Source of the DNA: Lepidodermella squamata
Lineage: Eukaryota; Gastrotricha
DNA: 64,000 nucleotides
Assembly (NCBI GenBank): GCA_047495785.1
Contig: JBLDXI010000046.1
Location: 124,001 to 188,000, forward strand
Reading direction: 5' to 3'
The notes under the pieces were generated by a model. It was not told where the DNA came from. It worked only from the letters and a program-made list of their open reading frames with translations, and searched no databases. Both the position numbers and the translations under genes were made by a program. Shown piece by piece: positions 20,392-29,918 of this stretch (its first letter is position 1; each line of letters opens with the position of its first letter).

Positions 20392-21693
20392 TTATTCTGA
20401 AATTAAAGTGACAGGAGTAGATTTCATTTTGAAGTTGTTTAGTCTCTGGCTTAGAATCGGGTCGAATCTCATCGCAAACGTCTCGTCCTTCTCAGCGATA
20501 GGGGTTAATCCTCCGATCGTTAGCCTATCGAAGAAAATCGTCCTGATTTGATTGTAAGGATCCGCATGATTTTCCCCAAGTTTCAGCTCAGTTTGCGTTA
20601 CGTAAGATACATTAGGAGTTCGAACTATTACGTCGCTGATTTGATAGTCAAACGTTGGATGCTTGTTCCTCCAAGTCCAGTTTAAAACTCGGCTGTAACC
20701 GAGAGTCTTCACTAAATCAGGCCTTGCCGTAGTGTTTAAGCTGGAAAATCGCCATGGGTGCACCATTAAGCCACCGATCAGAGGTTGTGTGACCACCTTT
20801 CGAATTGCCTCCACCATATGTTTCCCGTATGGATCCATGAACCGGTCTGTTGAATGGAATGAAACGTAAACAGCTCGCGGTTTGAATCGGTATAAACAAT
20901 CGTTCATCGCACTGCTATCTAGGAAGTATTGATCAACCGCTCGAAAATTCCACGGAATCAAAGTCACAATTTTCTCATCCAAATATGGCTTTAAAAAGGA
21001 CGAAAGCTCTTTAAAGTCTTCATGAGAGACGTAGATAATGAAATGTTCGAAATCCGTCAATCTGTGATATTCAATCCACTCAGGTATTGTAATAAATTTC
21101 CGCCTATCAGTTACGTAGGAGCAACTCGTTAATGAGAAATTACGAGGCGCGGAATTGAGCTCATTTGAATTAAGGCAGACATTTTCGTAAGTTTGTATAA
21201 TCGAATGTTTCGAAATAGCCCGGATGTCTATTTTTTGCCCGGGGTATAAAACGCGGTTTAAATTCTCCGAGATGTCGAATTTCAGTATCAGGGTGTCTAA
21301 ATGGGTATTTGGCAACTTGCCAACCGCCTTGAAATCGAACCGAATTCCATCAACCGAGCCTCGCCATTTCGAATCCGCCCACCACTTTCGGTAATTCCAG
21401 TAGGTGTATTGCCAGTTTGAAAGTTTCTTCGAAGCGAAAATTGCGTATAAAACAGGATGGCCTTTCCTTGTCGAACGGAATACGCTAAGAAGATACGGCG
21501 CGTTGTTATCTCCATTAGGAGGCGGAAGATCGGCAATTGAGTTCCTGCTACAGCTTGTCATGCCAGTTTTTGATTGATTTCGAAATTCCTTCCTCTCCAG
21601 CCATCGTATTATCGGGGCCCATGTTAGATTAGCAGATATCAGTAACAGCACGCCTGCTACAATTCTAGCACTTAGAATTCGTTTTTGATTCAT
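20392..21693 (-). CDS. GT92-like protein with altered DxD motif
   Basis: This single exon encodes 433 residues. A signal anchor lies near residues 10-25 (RIVAGVLLLISANLTW). The family core IPEWIEYHRLTDFEHFIIYV (about 203-222) identifies GT92. Where the other three copies have D-x-D-E (for example SIDVDEF), this one has FHSTDRF (about 279-285): the first Asp is Ser and the Glu is Arg. The metal site is therefore probably lost, and the protein may be inactive or altered in specificity. The frame is long and open, so it is not an ordinary pseudogene. It converges with GT31 copy 3 and diverges from the fucosyltransferase-like gene 134 bases away. Confidence 0.82.
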   Translation of the reverse strand: MNQKRILSARIVAGVLLLISANLTWAPIIRWLERKEFRNQSKTGMTSCSRNSIADLPPPNGDNNAPYLLSVFRSTRKGHPVLYAIFASKKLSNWQYTYWNYRKWWADSKWRGSVDGIRFDFKAVGKLPNTHLDTLILKFDISENLNRVLYPGQKIDIRAISKHSIIQTYENVCLNSNELNSAPRNFSLTSCSYVTDRRKFITIPEWIEYHRLTDFEHFIIYVSHEDFKELSSFLKPYLDEKIVTLIPWNFRAVDQYFLDSSAMNDCLYRFKPRAVYVSFHSTDRFMDPYGKHMVEAIRKVVTQPLIGGLMVHPWRFSSLNTTARPDLVKTLGYSRVLNWTWRNKHPTFDYQISDVIVRTPNVSYVTQTELKLGENHADPYNQIRTIFFDRLTIGGLTPIAEKDETFAMRFDPILSQRLNNFKMKSTPVTLISE

Positions 21694-21827
21694 TTTACCT
21701 TCAAAAGCCTAAGTTGATTCCTGCTTCAAGTTACCAAGCCTCCAATTAAAGATTTCTGATTTTGAGAGATGAAGCCAATCCCACAAGGTATGTAGTCTTG
21801 AAATGAGATGTAAAAGTGTCGCTGGAA
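21694..21827. promoter_or_regulatory. Short divergent promoter region
   Basis: Only 134 bases separate the minus-strand start codon of the GT92-like gene (21693) from the plus-strand start of the fucosyltransferase-like gene (21828). Both promoters must fit here or overlap the genes. No TATA box is obvious. The call is from position alone. Confidence 0.45.
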
Positions 21828-23949
21828 ATGAATTTACGTTTTACGCGGTCATTGATTACCCCGGCAATATACTGTTGCGTCACGTTACGCGGCCTTTTCG
21901 TAGCATTTAGCCCTAAAATCGAGCCAGTGATTCGAGAAATTCCTCTGCCTCCGATAAATTTTGAAAATTTAACAGCTGAATGCAGTTCTTTTTCGTCGAA
22001 ATTTACGTCTTGTACCAAGAAACCACAATGTCTCTACGGCCGAGACGCGTTAAGTCAATTTCCCTTTACAAATGCACCAAAATTTGACCCGAAAAAAGCT
22101 GCAGAGGCGGACGATCAAGAAGCGATAACAGAGCATATTCGATCGATATATTTTTCAAGGATTAGGCAAAAATTATCCTCGCTATCTTGCGGTAATTCGG
22201 CGTGTAGGCCGAAATTTCTGGTCTATACATGTACTGGTGGATGTTGCGGCTGGGGAGATCGGCTACGAGGGATAACAACCATGTTTTACGCCGCGCTTCT
22301 CACAGATTCAATTCTGCTAATCGACGCCAGGTATCCGTTGCCGCTTGATCAATTTTTCGTTATAAATACCGAACTTTACGGAGTTCATAACGATGTTTTG
22401 ATGGCGAAGCAGGAAGAGAACTGTTTGCTGGATCAACCCGACGCATTTCATTACGAGGTGAAGATGAACTCTGACGACAATTTTCGCGGTACAGTCGTCA
22501 GATTTTACCGGGATTATCTGCCTGATACGACTAAGGTTGGCGTCAAAGTTCAGACTAACACAATGGTTGGCGTAGGAGAGCTGTTGGCCCGTCGAGATCT
22601 GTTTGGAGAGCTAGGGAAGATTTATGGATTGCATGAGTACACCAATATACAGCTGGTTTCTGCCGCTGCTCGGATTTTAGTTGGAAAACCACAGCCAAGG
22701 CTGGAAGCTTTCGCTCAACAGGCGTGGCAGCGAATTTTCAATCAGCCGTATAACAAGTCAACCCCAAAAATTGGTAAGGCTAAGGGTTCATTTCTGAATA
22801 AAAAATGGTCACTTAGGACACTTGAGAACATCTATTTGAAAAATCAATTTGTTAATTCGCTATTTCTCCATTCCCACTCCAATAATTCTCGTTTTCTTGT
22901 CTGGAAATCGAATTTTAAAATCTAGAATTTAATTACGAAAGAAATTCCAGTTTGGAAAAATACTAATTGTGAAATCTTCTTAGCGAAAATCAACACCTAG
23001 CCATTTTATTCGGTTATTTAACTTGATATGGTTAGGGTTAGGTTTAGGGGTTACGGTGACAAAACAGCAACTGCGCAGAACAACAAACGCGACAAAACAG
23101 CAACTTTTTCAACTTGCGACAAAACAGCGAAAACTTAGTATGTAAAAGATGCATCGTGTTTCTGCTGTTATGTCGCAAGATGAAAATGTTGCTGTTTTGT
23201 CGCGTTTGCTGTTTTGGCTATTTGCTGTTATGACGGTCTGCGTTATGAGGTTATGAGGTTACGGCGACAAAACAGCAACTGCGCAGAACAGCAAGTTAGG
23301 GTTAGGGTTAGGTTAGGGTGAGTGGCTGGCTCTTAAAACGGGAGATTAGGAACTGGATGGAATAATTTTGGTACTGAATTCAATAGTTTTGTAATGATAT
23401 CACCATATCCTATGATCTCACTATAGGTATGTAAAATTATTCTACCTCAAAATTTTTAAAATCTTCCAAGGTATCCATTTACGAATCGACACATCTTACA
23501 GAGTATGGACAAGCCAACTTCACTGCATAATACCAGAACTTCGCCACATGATTACGAAATACAATTTGCGGAAGCCATTGATCTACATTGCAAATGACAA
23601 CCCTGAAGCCATAAGCAAGCTAATTAAAGCCCTGTGGGTGAACCATCGGATAAAGGCCTACCAACCTATCGACGACGTTCGTCACATCGACGGCATTATG
23701 ACTGATGAGGAGCCGTGGCGAAGCTGGAATACGACGAAGCGTTGGGAAATTGTTGCGGCGACTTATCGCGACTGGTTGTTCCTATCGCGAATGGACTATC
23801 TTATTGTGAGTAGGAGCGGATTTTCAGAATCAGCTGCTTACATGTCTCGCATCCCTACGCGCCGCTTTTTGTACAAGCACCGCGACGAATGCTTATTCGA
23901 TGACTTCAACTCAATTCCAAATTGGGAATTCCCCATCTCAGAAACCTAG
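21828..23949 (+). CDS. Fucosyltransferase-like Golgi glycosyltransferase
   Basis: Two exons (21828-22773 and 23504-23949) join in phase to 463 residues. An N-terminal hydrophobic stretch (LITPAIYCCVTLRGLFVAF) is a likely anchor. The core CTGGCCGWGDRLRGITTMF is the nucleotide-sugar loop seen in alpha-1,2/alpha-1,6 fucosyltransferases (GxGxR type). The C-terminal DYLIVSRSGFSESAAYMSR matches their Ser-Gly-Phe motif. It probably transfers fucose, but linkage cannot be read. The 730-base intron is long for this region and contains a TTAGGG-bearing foldback repeat. The acceptor used (AG at 23502-23503) is the one that keeps the frame; a more obvious acceptor two bases earlier gives a stop. Confidence 0.78.
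23031..23330. repeat. Foldback repeat with TTAGGG stretches, inside an intron
   Basis: Short runs of ttaggg (23031-23047 and 23294-23322) flank copies of gcgacaaaacagcaac. The left copies (about 23085-23132) are inverted relative to the right ones (about 23158-23208), so the RNA or DNA could form a hairpin. A second copy of the family lies at 42328-43095. Confidence 0.65.
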
Positions 23950-24661
23950 CCAATAGACTTTTTCACTGACATTGAACAACAGGAGCACTAGAAATGAATA
24001 AAATGACGACCCAGAATCTTCTTTTCTCTCCGACCTTCCCCGCTTGAAGAAGTATCAGAGGCATCGATTTGTAAGCAAGTGAGCTTATCTGATACCGATT
24101 CTCACTACACTGTATAAACTGTAGTATATAGAAAATTCAGGCGATTTCCTAGCAAGAATCCTCTAACGCTGGAACGGCTCAAAAAAGTTAGAAATTTTGG
24201 GCAGCATTTTGTCAGAATTCGCCTCAAAACACCCCAGACCTTAGATAACACATTTTCTTGACAATCTAAGGGAAGCCACAAGAACAGCGAAAATCTCAAT
24301 TTTATTTGGGGTTTCAGATCGAAATTTCACTTCTCTACGGCTCCTAAATTCCTAAATTTTCTAAACTATCTTCAAACATTCATCTCCATTGTTTTGACCC
24401 ACTTTTAAGGCTTTCTCACGTCGGGTCGTAAGTTTGTACTAGAAAGCTTGCCAGAGTGACAAGGCAATCCTACTTATCACCGTGAAAGCTTTTAAAGTTT
24501 GTGCATTGTTTAATTCGCCCAATCTACGCGTAATGAAAAAATTAGCTTACGCTTCCCTGCGTCTAGACAAGCCATCTGAAAAAGCATGGTAATTTGGATT
24601 ATCCATCGCTTCCAACAATGCTGTCAAGGAATAAGCATATATCCCCCTTAACATTCGAACC
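23950..24661. other. Intergenic, nothing recognised
   Basis: Its last part (about 24440-24560) resembles the upstream region of the next GT92 copy (caaggcaatcct, cgtctagacaa), so it is the duplicated promoter side. Confidence 0.5.
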
Positions 24662-26044
24662 ATGTTTACAAAAAGGCATTGCTCATTGGCGATAAGCTCT
24701 GCTTTCGTAGCTATCATGGCATTTTGCATGAAATATCCATACCTTGAAAAGCCAATTTGGACACGACGAGTGGAACCGAAATTAGTGAGTGCCTTCGCAA
24801 AATGCGACTCGCTTCACCAGAAATGGGAGATGAGCAATTTAGCGAGGAGCGCGTCATGCTTCTGCCGGCAACGAGCTCACCTTTACGCCAGCAATTCGCT
24901 AATGAAATTGGCAATGAAGGCTCAACCTTTGATTACGTCCATGCTCCATCAAACCGATATTCACGGCAATCACGCTATTTATATCACTTTGTTGCCTAGT
25001 CGGATAACAATCGATGGGACTGATTACGATACAGCTGATCACTACTTGAAATTAGCTTACCGAACGAAATGGCAGGTGACAGCGAGAAGGGCTGAACAAA
25101 TTGACTGCGAGGCAGTTTCTTCGACGCCTGAAACTAACACGAATTACGGGCCCATTATACTCAAATGTCCGATTCTAGGACAACATGTAACAGCAGTAGG
25201 AGACATCAGCATTTACAAGTCTGGCTCAACTTTTCTTTACAGCGGAGTTTTGTGTGAGCAGCCTCTTACTCTGCAGAAACCGACGTTGAATCTAGTGATG
25301 TGCACTATGGTGAATGGGTATCATAAATCGCGAATTCCGGAATGGATCGAGTATCACTTATTAATAGGATTCGAACATTTTACTATCTACGTCAATGACG
25401 CGAATGCTTTGGAATTTTACGAATTTTTGAAGTATTACCTCGTTAAAGGCGTGGTCACTTTGGTGCCCTACGATTTCCACCTTAATTTTACCGAATTTCA
25501 CTTTCAACACGCCCAGATTAACGAATGCTTTCATTTGTGGAAGGGTCGGGCGAAATGGGTTGGTTCGATTGACGTGGACGAGTTTTTCGAGGTCTTCGAC
25601 GGGAATTTCCTCGATACGGTGGAATCTATTTATTCCGAAAATCCTTTAGTTGGTGGAGTTGGATTTAACACCCAATTTCACGGAAGGACGACGAATGCTT
25701 CCGAGTCTTATATTGGAAATCACATGATATCTCACGTGGTTCGCGACTATACATTTTTACTATCCTTTGCCGAGTACTACACGAGGCAAAAGGTGTTGCT
25801 GAGGGCTGATAATGTCGTCTACAGCCTTGTGCATCAAGTACTTGAGGGTGGCGCGGTGAAATACTTGGACTCTTTTACAGAGGGCAGAATTGCGCATTTC
25901 AAAGACTTCTACGACAGGCCTCTCAACCCGCCAGACCACCGTAATCCAAACGTTCCAACGGTTCGCAAGCGCTATGGCGATGTTATCGAACAGAATCTTC
26001 AAAAATTTCTGCACTTTTTGGATCAACAGCTGAGAGCAGCGTAG
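24662..26044 (+). CDS. GT92 (DUF23) glycosyltransferase, tandem copy A
   Basis: This single exon encodes 460 residues. A type II anchor lies at about 8-24 (SLAISSAFVAIMAFCMK). The conserved Cys pair ASCFC is near residue 66. The core is RIPEWIEYHLLIGFEHFTIY (about 224-243), metal-binding DVDEF at 304-308, and a C-terminal TEGRIAHFKDFYDRP. The same family in nematodes includes GALT-1 (galactose to core fucose). Copy B at 26581 is nearly identical over most of its length, so the duplication is recent. AATAAA follows at about 26110. Donor and acceptor are unknown. Confidence 0.9.
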   Translation: MFTKRHCSLAISSAFVAIMAFCMKYPYLEKPIWTRRVEPKLVSAFAKCDSLHQKWEMSNLARSASCFCRQRAHLYASNSLMKLAMKAQPLITSMLHQTDIHGNHAIYITLLPSRITIDGTDYDTADHYLKLAYRTKWQVTARRAEQIDCEAVSSTPETNTNYGPIILKCPILGQHVTAVGDISIYKSGSTFLYSGVLCEQPLTLQKPTLNLVMCTMVNGYHKSRIPEWIEYHLLIGFEHFTIYVNDANALEFYEFLKYYLVKGVVTLVPYDFHLNFTEFHFQHAQINECFHLWKGRAKWVGSIDVDEFFEVFDGNFLDTVESIYSENPLVGGVGFNTQFHGRTTNASESYIGNHMISHVVRDYTFLLSFAEYYTRQKVLLRADNVVYSLVHQVLEGGAVKYLDSFTEGRIAHFKDFYDRPLNPPDHRNPNVPTVRKRYGDVIEQNLQKFLHFLDQQLRAA

Positions 26045-26580
26045 CATCCGCACCTAGCTGAGCTTTCAATATCTCCTGCGTTTGGAGTGTCTCTCATTTT
26101 GTATTGATAATAAATGTAATGATGTATTGCTTTCGCTGAAGTCTTATGTCAAAATAGCAGTGGGCGTAGTAGGATTCTCGAACCTGCGAGCTGGTGTCTT
26201 CCCATATTGACTTTCAGAAGTCATAGTTATTGGCCGCTTATTGGCCGACACAACTAAACCATTGAACACCCGCATCGCCCACTTGCGGCCCAATTTCGGG
26301 CGCCCGCATTTCCAAGCAGATCTCAATCAGAGGATGAAACTTGAGAGAGCTCAGTGGTTTGAGTGGACTTTTGCTCAAAATCGTATTTTTCCGGGCTCTG
26401 CTCTGTAGCTTAGTTGTCGATTGTCGAAGCTTGGCAAAGCAACAAGGCAATCCTGCTAATCAGGCATATAAACGCCTCTGCGTTGTGTTCCATTTTCAAG
26501 TAAATAAAAAATAAGCGTGCGCGTCTAGACAATCTGTGTTCATCTCAAAATGAACGCATTTTCCAGTATGAATTCGCAAA
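26045..26580. other. Intergenic between GT92 copies
   Basis: It holds the 3' end of copy A and the promoter of copy B, partly duplicated from upstream of copy A. A short segment at 26168-26186 (ggattctcgaacctgcgag) resembles a tRNA B box in reverse but does not fold as a tRNA. Confidence 0.5.
26467..26472 (+). promoter_or_regulatory. TATA box of GT92 copy B
   Basis: TATAAA lies 109 bases before the ATG at 26581, within the duplicated upstream region. Assigned from sequence and position only. Confidence 0.4.
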
Positions 26581-27966
26581 ATGTTCTCAAAAAATCATTT
26601 CGCATTGGCGACAAGCTCTATTTGGGCTATAATCATCATATTTTGCACGAAATATCCGTACCTTGAAAAGCCAATTTGGACGCGACGGTTAGAGCCGAAA
26701 TTAGTTAGCGCCCTTGCAAAATGCGACTTGCTTCGCCAGAAATGGGACATGAACAACTTGACAAAGAGCGCGTCATGTTTCTGCCGACAACGGGCTCAAC
26801 TTTACGCCAGCAATTCGCTAATGAAATTAGCAATGAAGGCTCAACCTTTGATTACGACAATGCTCTATCAAACCGATATTCACGGCAATCACGCTATTTA
26901 TATCACTCTGCTACCCAGTCGAATAACGATTAACGGAACCCATTACGATGCAGCTGATCATTATATCAATTTGGCCTACCTAACGAAATGGCAGGTTACA
27001 ACCAGAAGCGCGGAAAAAATTCGCTGCGAGGCTGTTTCTTCGACGCCTGAAACCAATACGAATTACGGGCCTATAATACTAAAATGCCCGATTTCAGGAC
27101 AAGCTGCTGTAACAACACCACAAGATATTAGAATTTACAAGTCTGACTCTACATTCCTTTACAGTGGAGTTTTGTGTGAACAACCTTTGGTTGTGAAAAA
27201 ACCGACTATGAATCTTACGATGTGTACTATGGTTAATTGGTACCACAAATCCCGAATTCCAGAATGGTTGGAATATCACATGTTGATTGGATTTGAACAT
27301 TTCGCGATCTACGTGAACGATGTAGATTATCTGGATTTTTTCGAGTTTTTGAAATATTACCATGTAAGAGGCGTGGTTACTTTGGTGCCCTATGATTTCC
27401 ACCTTAATTTTACCGAATTTCACTTTCAACACGCCCAGATTAACGAATGTCTTCATTTGTGGAAGGGTCGAGCGAAATGGGTTGGCTCGATAGATTCCGA
27501 TGAGTTTTTCGAGGTTTTCGACGGGAATTTCTTGGACAAAATGGAGTCGGTATACGCCGAAAACCCTTTAATAGGTGCAGTAGGATTTTGGACGCAATTT
27601 CACGCGAGGACTACAAACGCCACGGAGGATCACATCGGGAAACACGTGATTTCTCATGTTGTTCGTGACTATACTTTTTTACAATCCTTCGCAGAGTACT
27701 ACACGCGGCAAAAGGGGCTGCTTAGGCTCGAAAATGTAGTCTACAATCAAATACATCAAACGCTCGAGGGTGGTGTGGTGAAATACTTGGATTCCTTCAC
27801 CGAGGGTCGAATTGCGCATTTCAAAGATTTCTACGATAGGCCTCTCAACCCGCCAGACCACCGTAATCCAAACATTCCAACGGTTCGCATGCGCTTTGGC
27901 GATGTTATCGAACAGAATCTTCAAAAATTTCTGCACTTTTTGGATCAACAGCTAAGAGCAGCGTAG
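26581..27966 (+). CDS. GT92 (DUF23) glycosyltransferase, tandem copy B
   Basis: This single exon encodes 461 residues that align end to end with copy A (24662-26044) with one extra residue. The anchor is near 8-23 (ALATSSIWAIIIIFC). The core is RIPEWLEYHMLIGFEHFAIY, with DSDEF in the metal site and TEGRIAHFKDFYDRP near the end. Differences cluster in the middle (for example TPQDIRIYKSDS against VGDISIYKSGS) and in the acceptor-side segment after the DxD, so specificity may have drifted. AATAAA follows at about 28006. Confidence 0.9.
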   Translation: MFSKNHFALATSSIWAIIIIFCTKYPYLEKPIWTRRLEPKLVSALAKCDLLRQKWDMNNLTKSASCFCRQRAQLYASNSLMKLAMKAQPLITTMLYQTDIHGNHAIYITLLPSRITINGTHYDAADHYINLAYLTKWQVTTRSAEKIRCEAVSSTPETNTNYGPIILKCPISGQAAVTTPQDIRIYKSDSTFLYSGVLCEQPLVVKKPTMNLTMCTMVNWYHKSRIPEWLEYHMLIGFEHFAIYVNDVDYLDFFEFLKYYHVRGVVTLVPYDFHLNFTEFHFQHAQINECLHLWKGRAKWVGSIDSDEFFEVFDGNFLDKMESVYAENPLIGAVGFWTQFHARTTNATEDHIGKHVISHVVRDYTFLQSFAEYYTRQKGLLRLENVVYNQIHQTLEGGVVKYLDSFTEGRIAHFKDFYDRPLNPPDHRNPNIPTVRMRFGDVIEQNLQKFLHFLDQQLRAA

Positions 27967-28255
27967 CATCCACTTTCTCTGATAAGGTCACTTATTTTGT
28001 ATGGAAAATAAAGATGTTGATGTGTTGCTTTTGCTAGAGCCTTATAAGTTAATGAACCCAGGGTGCAAGTTATGAATCGTCACTTATTTGTAGACCCGAT
28101 GGCGTACTAAATATTGGATCGCTCATAAATTTCGGAAAAGACGAACGCAACTCAACGGCGCAATGCAAGAGGCTTGACCTTTCATTAAGGTGGAAGGATT
28201 AACCGCGTGATTATTAAATTACTGTTACTTTCATACTACGACAGCACGTGTCGCA

Positions 28256-29584
28256 ATGTCACTATCATGCTTGTCCATACTGCTGTCAATTATTTTCGTC
28301 CCATTTTTTATGATTAATTACGCAATTTTCTCAAATCGAAAATACGTAATGCCCAGGATGACCAAACACCTGGATCGCGTTCATTACATGCAAGCATTCA
28401 GAAATGGAGCTATGGACTGTAAAACAATGGAAATTATTCGAATATCCCACAAATATGATTACGACGATGACAAGTATCGCGAAATTCGCGACTCGATTAA
28501 ACCTGGATTCGATAAATCTTTGATTTGCGATAATTGCTTCAAACTCCCCGACGTAGACAAATACGGCTGGCCTCAACGGTGCGATGAAAGCGTCGAAATT
28601 TTCGTAGCTATCAAGTCTCCACCTCAAAATTTCAAGCAGCGATATGCGATCAGAAATTCTTGGTTGTTAAACCATTTGATAACCAGTCCGAAAAACCGAA
28701 TTCGCCACGCATTTTTCGTAGGCCTGCCGCCAGAAATTCGCGGGGAAAAGTCGAATTTTGCGCGACTTATTCGGCTGAAGCAATTTTGTGAATTATACAA
28801 CAGTTGCCGCTACAACGAGCCGGAATTTGCGGGGAAGACCAACATCAGCTCTGTCCATATGAAAAATTACTACGCCGCTGAGAGAAGTCGCGAAAATTAC
28901 GACAAATTCATCAAATCAACAGCTTATTACCGAAATTTGCCGTCGAAAAAGCTGTTTGATCTAATGTTGGGAGAAGCCGTCTCGAAAAACGACATGGTTT
29001 TGAATGAAAATTATGATGATTTTCCTGGGGATGCTCTGAATAAAAGTCTGTCATCTATGCTTTGGTCGCGGAAATTCTGCGGAAATTCGAGATTTGTTGT
29101 TCTCATGGATGACAATGTATTTCTGTTCCCCGATCGTTTGCGGTTGCTGTTGGATCGATTTTCAAATGAAAAGTTATTCATGGCTGGGAATAGAGTCAGC
29201 GGTGTCATTGACCATTTTTCCAAGCCATTTTACGTTATGGGGTCGGATGCTGTTGATTCATTACTTAGCGTCATTCCCAACCTTAATTTCGAGCTTTTAT
29301 CGAAGAATTCGACTGAAAATGTGATAATCACAGGATTTGCAAGGTCATTAGCTGGAATAGAAGATCGACACATTTGCCATTTTTCTGTTGGATCTCATGC
29401 ATGGCGGACAGTTCAGTACCATGAAATCGAGCCATGGGTTGTAGCAACATTGTCAAATCCAAAAAATTCGCTGTTCATCTCTCGGTCTATTTACAACCCG
29501 CATAGCCCGAAAAATGACCGGAGGAATCTGGAGCGAGCCCTTGCGACTAACTTGAGCCTTCCATTTTACCCTGAAATTCCTTAA
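28256..29584 (+). CDS. Divergent GT31-like glycosyltransferase
   Basis: This single exon encodes 442 residues. The start encodes a signal anchor (LSCLSILLSIIFVPFFMINYAIF). A long stem with Cys residues leads to a GT31-type catalytic domain: VEIFVAIKSPPQNFKQRYAI followed by RNSWL (equivalent to RxAIRxTW), VVLMDDNVFLFPDRL (DDN where the other copies have DDD), and FYVMGSDAVDSLL. It lacks the NEDAFFTG block of copies 1-3. It is longer, has no introns and is a distant member, not a recent duplicate. The predicted Golgi role is beta-1,3-glycosyl transfer. Confidence in the family is moderate. Confidence 0.72.
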   Translation: MSLSCLSILLSIIFVPFFMINYAIFSNRKYVMPRMTKHLDRVHYMQAFRNGAMDCKTMEIIRISHKYDYDDDKYREIRDSIKPGFDKSLICDNCFKLPDVDKYGWPQRCDESVEIFVAIKSPPQNFKQRYAIRNSWLLNHLITSPKNRIRHAFFVGLPPEIRGEKSNFARLIRLKQFCELYNSCRYNEPEFAGKTNISSVHMKNYYAAERSRENYDKFIKSTAYYRNLPSKKLFDLMLGEAVSKNDMVLNENYDDFPGDALNKSLSSMLWSRKFCGNSRFVVLMDDNVFLFPDRLRLLLDRFSNEKLFMAGNRVSGVIDHFSKPFYVMGSDAVDSLLSVIPNLNFELLSKNSTENVIITGFARSLAGIEDRHICHFSVGSHAWRTVQYHEIEPWVVATLSNPKNSLFISRSIYNPHSPKNDRRNLERALATNLSLPFYPEIP

Positions 29585-29918
29585 TTACTAGTATTTTTCA
29601 ATAAACGTGAATTGCTACCTTCGATTCGGCATTTTTTGTTCAATTTCAATTTCAAATTCCCAAAAGTAATAAGCTTTGGCGCGAGTTTCAAATTAAATTC
29701 ATATCAAAATGTTAATTCGGACACACCTCGTTGAACAGAAGTGGGAGAGGATTAGAAGCTCGTAATACTCCGCAGACACAATGTGACACGTGTGCGGAGC
29801 AGTTTCGTTATGTTAACAATAACAACAAATGGTTCCCTTGTTTGATGCTTTTTAAGGCCTTGAATTTATGGGAATCATCATCAGTTGAACCGCTTTGAAA
29901 ATCCTTCTTCTATAAATC

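Noticed and set aside
23031-23330. Chromosome end or true telomere
   Set aside because: Only a few TTAGGG units occur, and genes continue on both sides. A related repeat lies elsewhere.
26168-26186. B-box-like sequence
   Set aside because: The loop does not fit a tRNA and no A box or acceptor stem was found; it may be a SINE trace but is too short to call. A similar piece lies at 32341-32360.
27094-27456. Minus-strand frame of 120 residues
   Set aside because: It lies opposite the GT92 copy B core and is a shadow of its codons.
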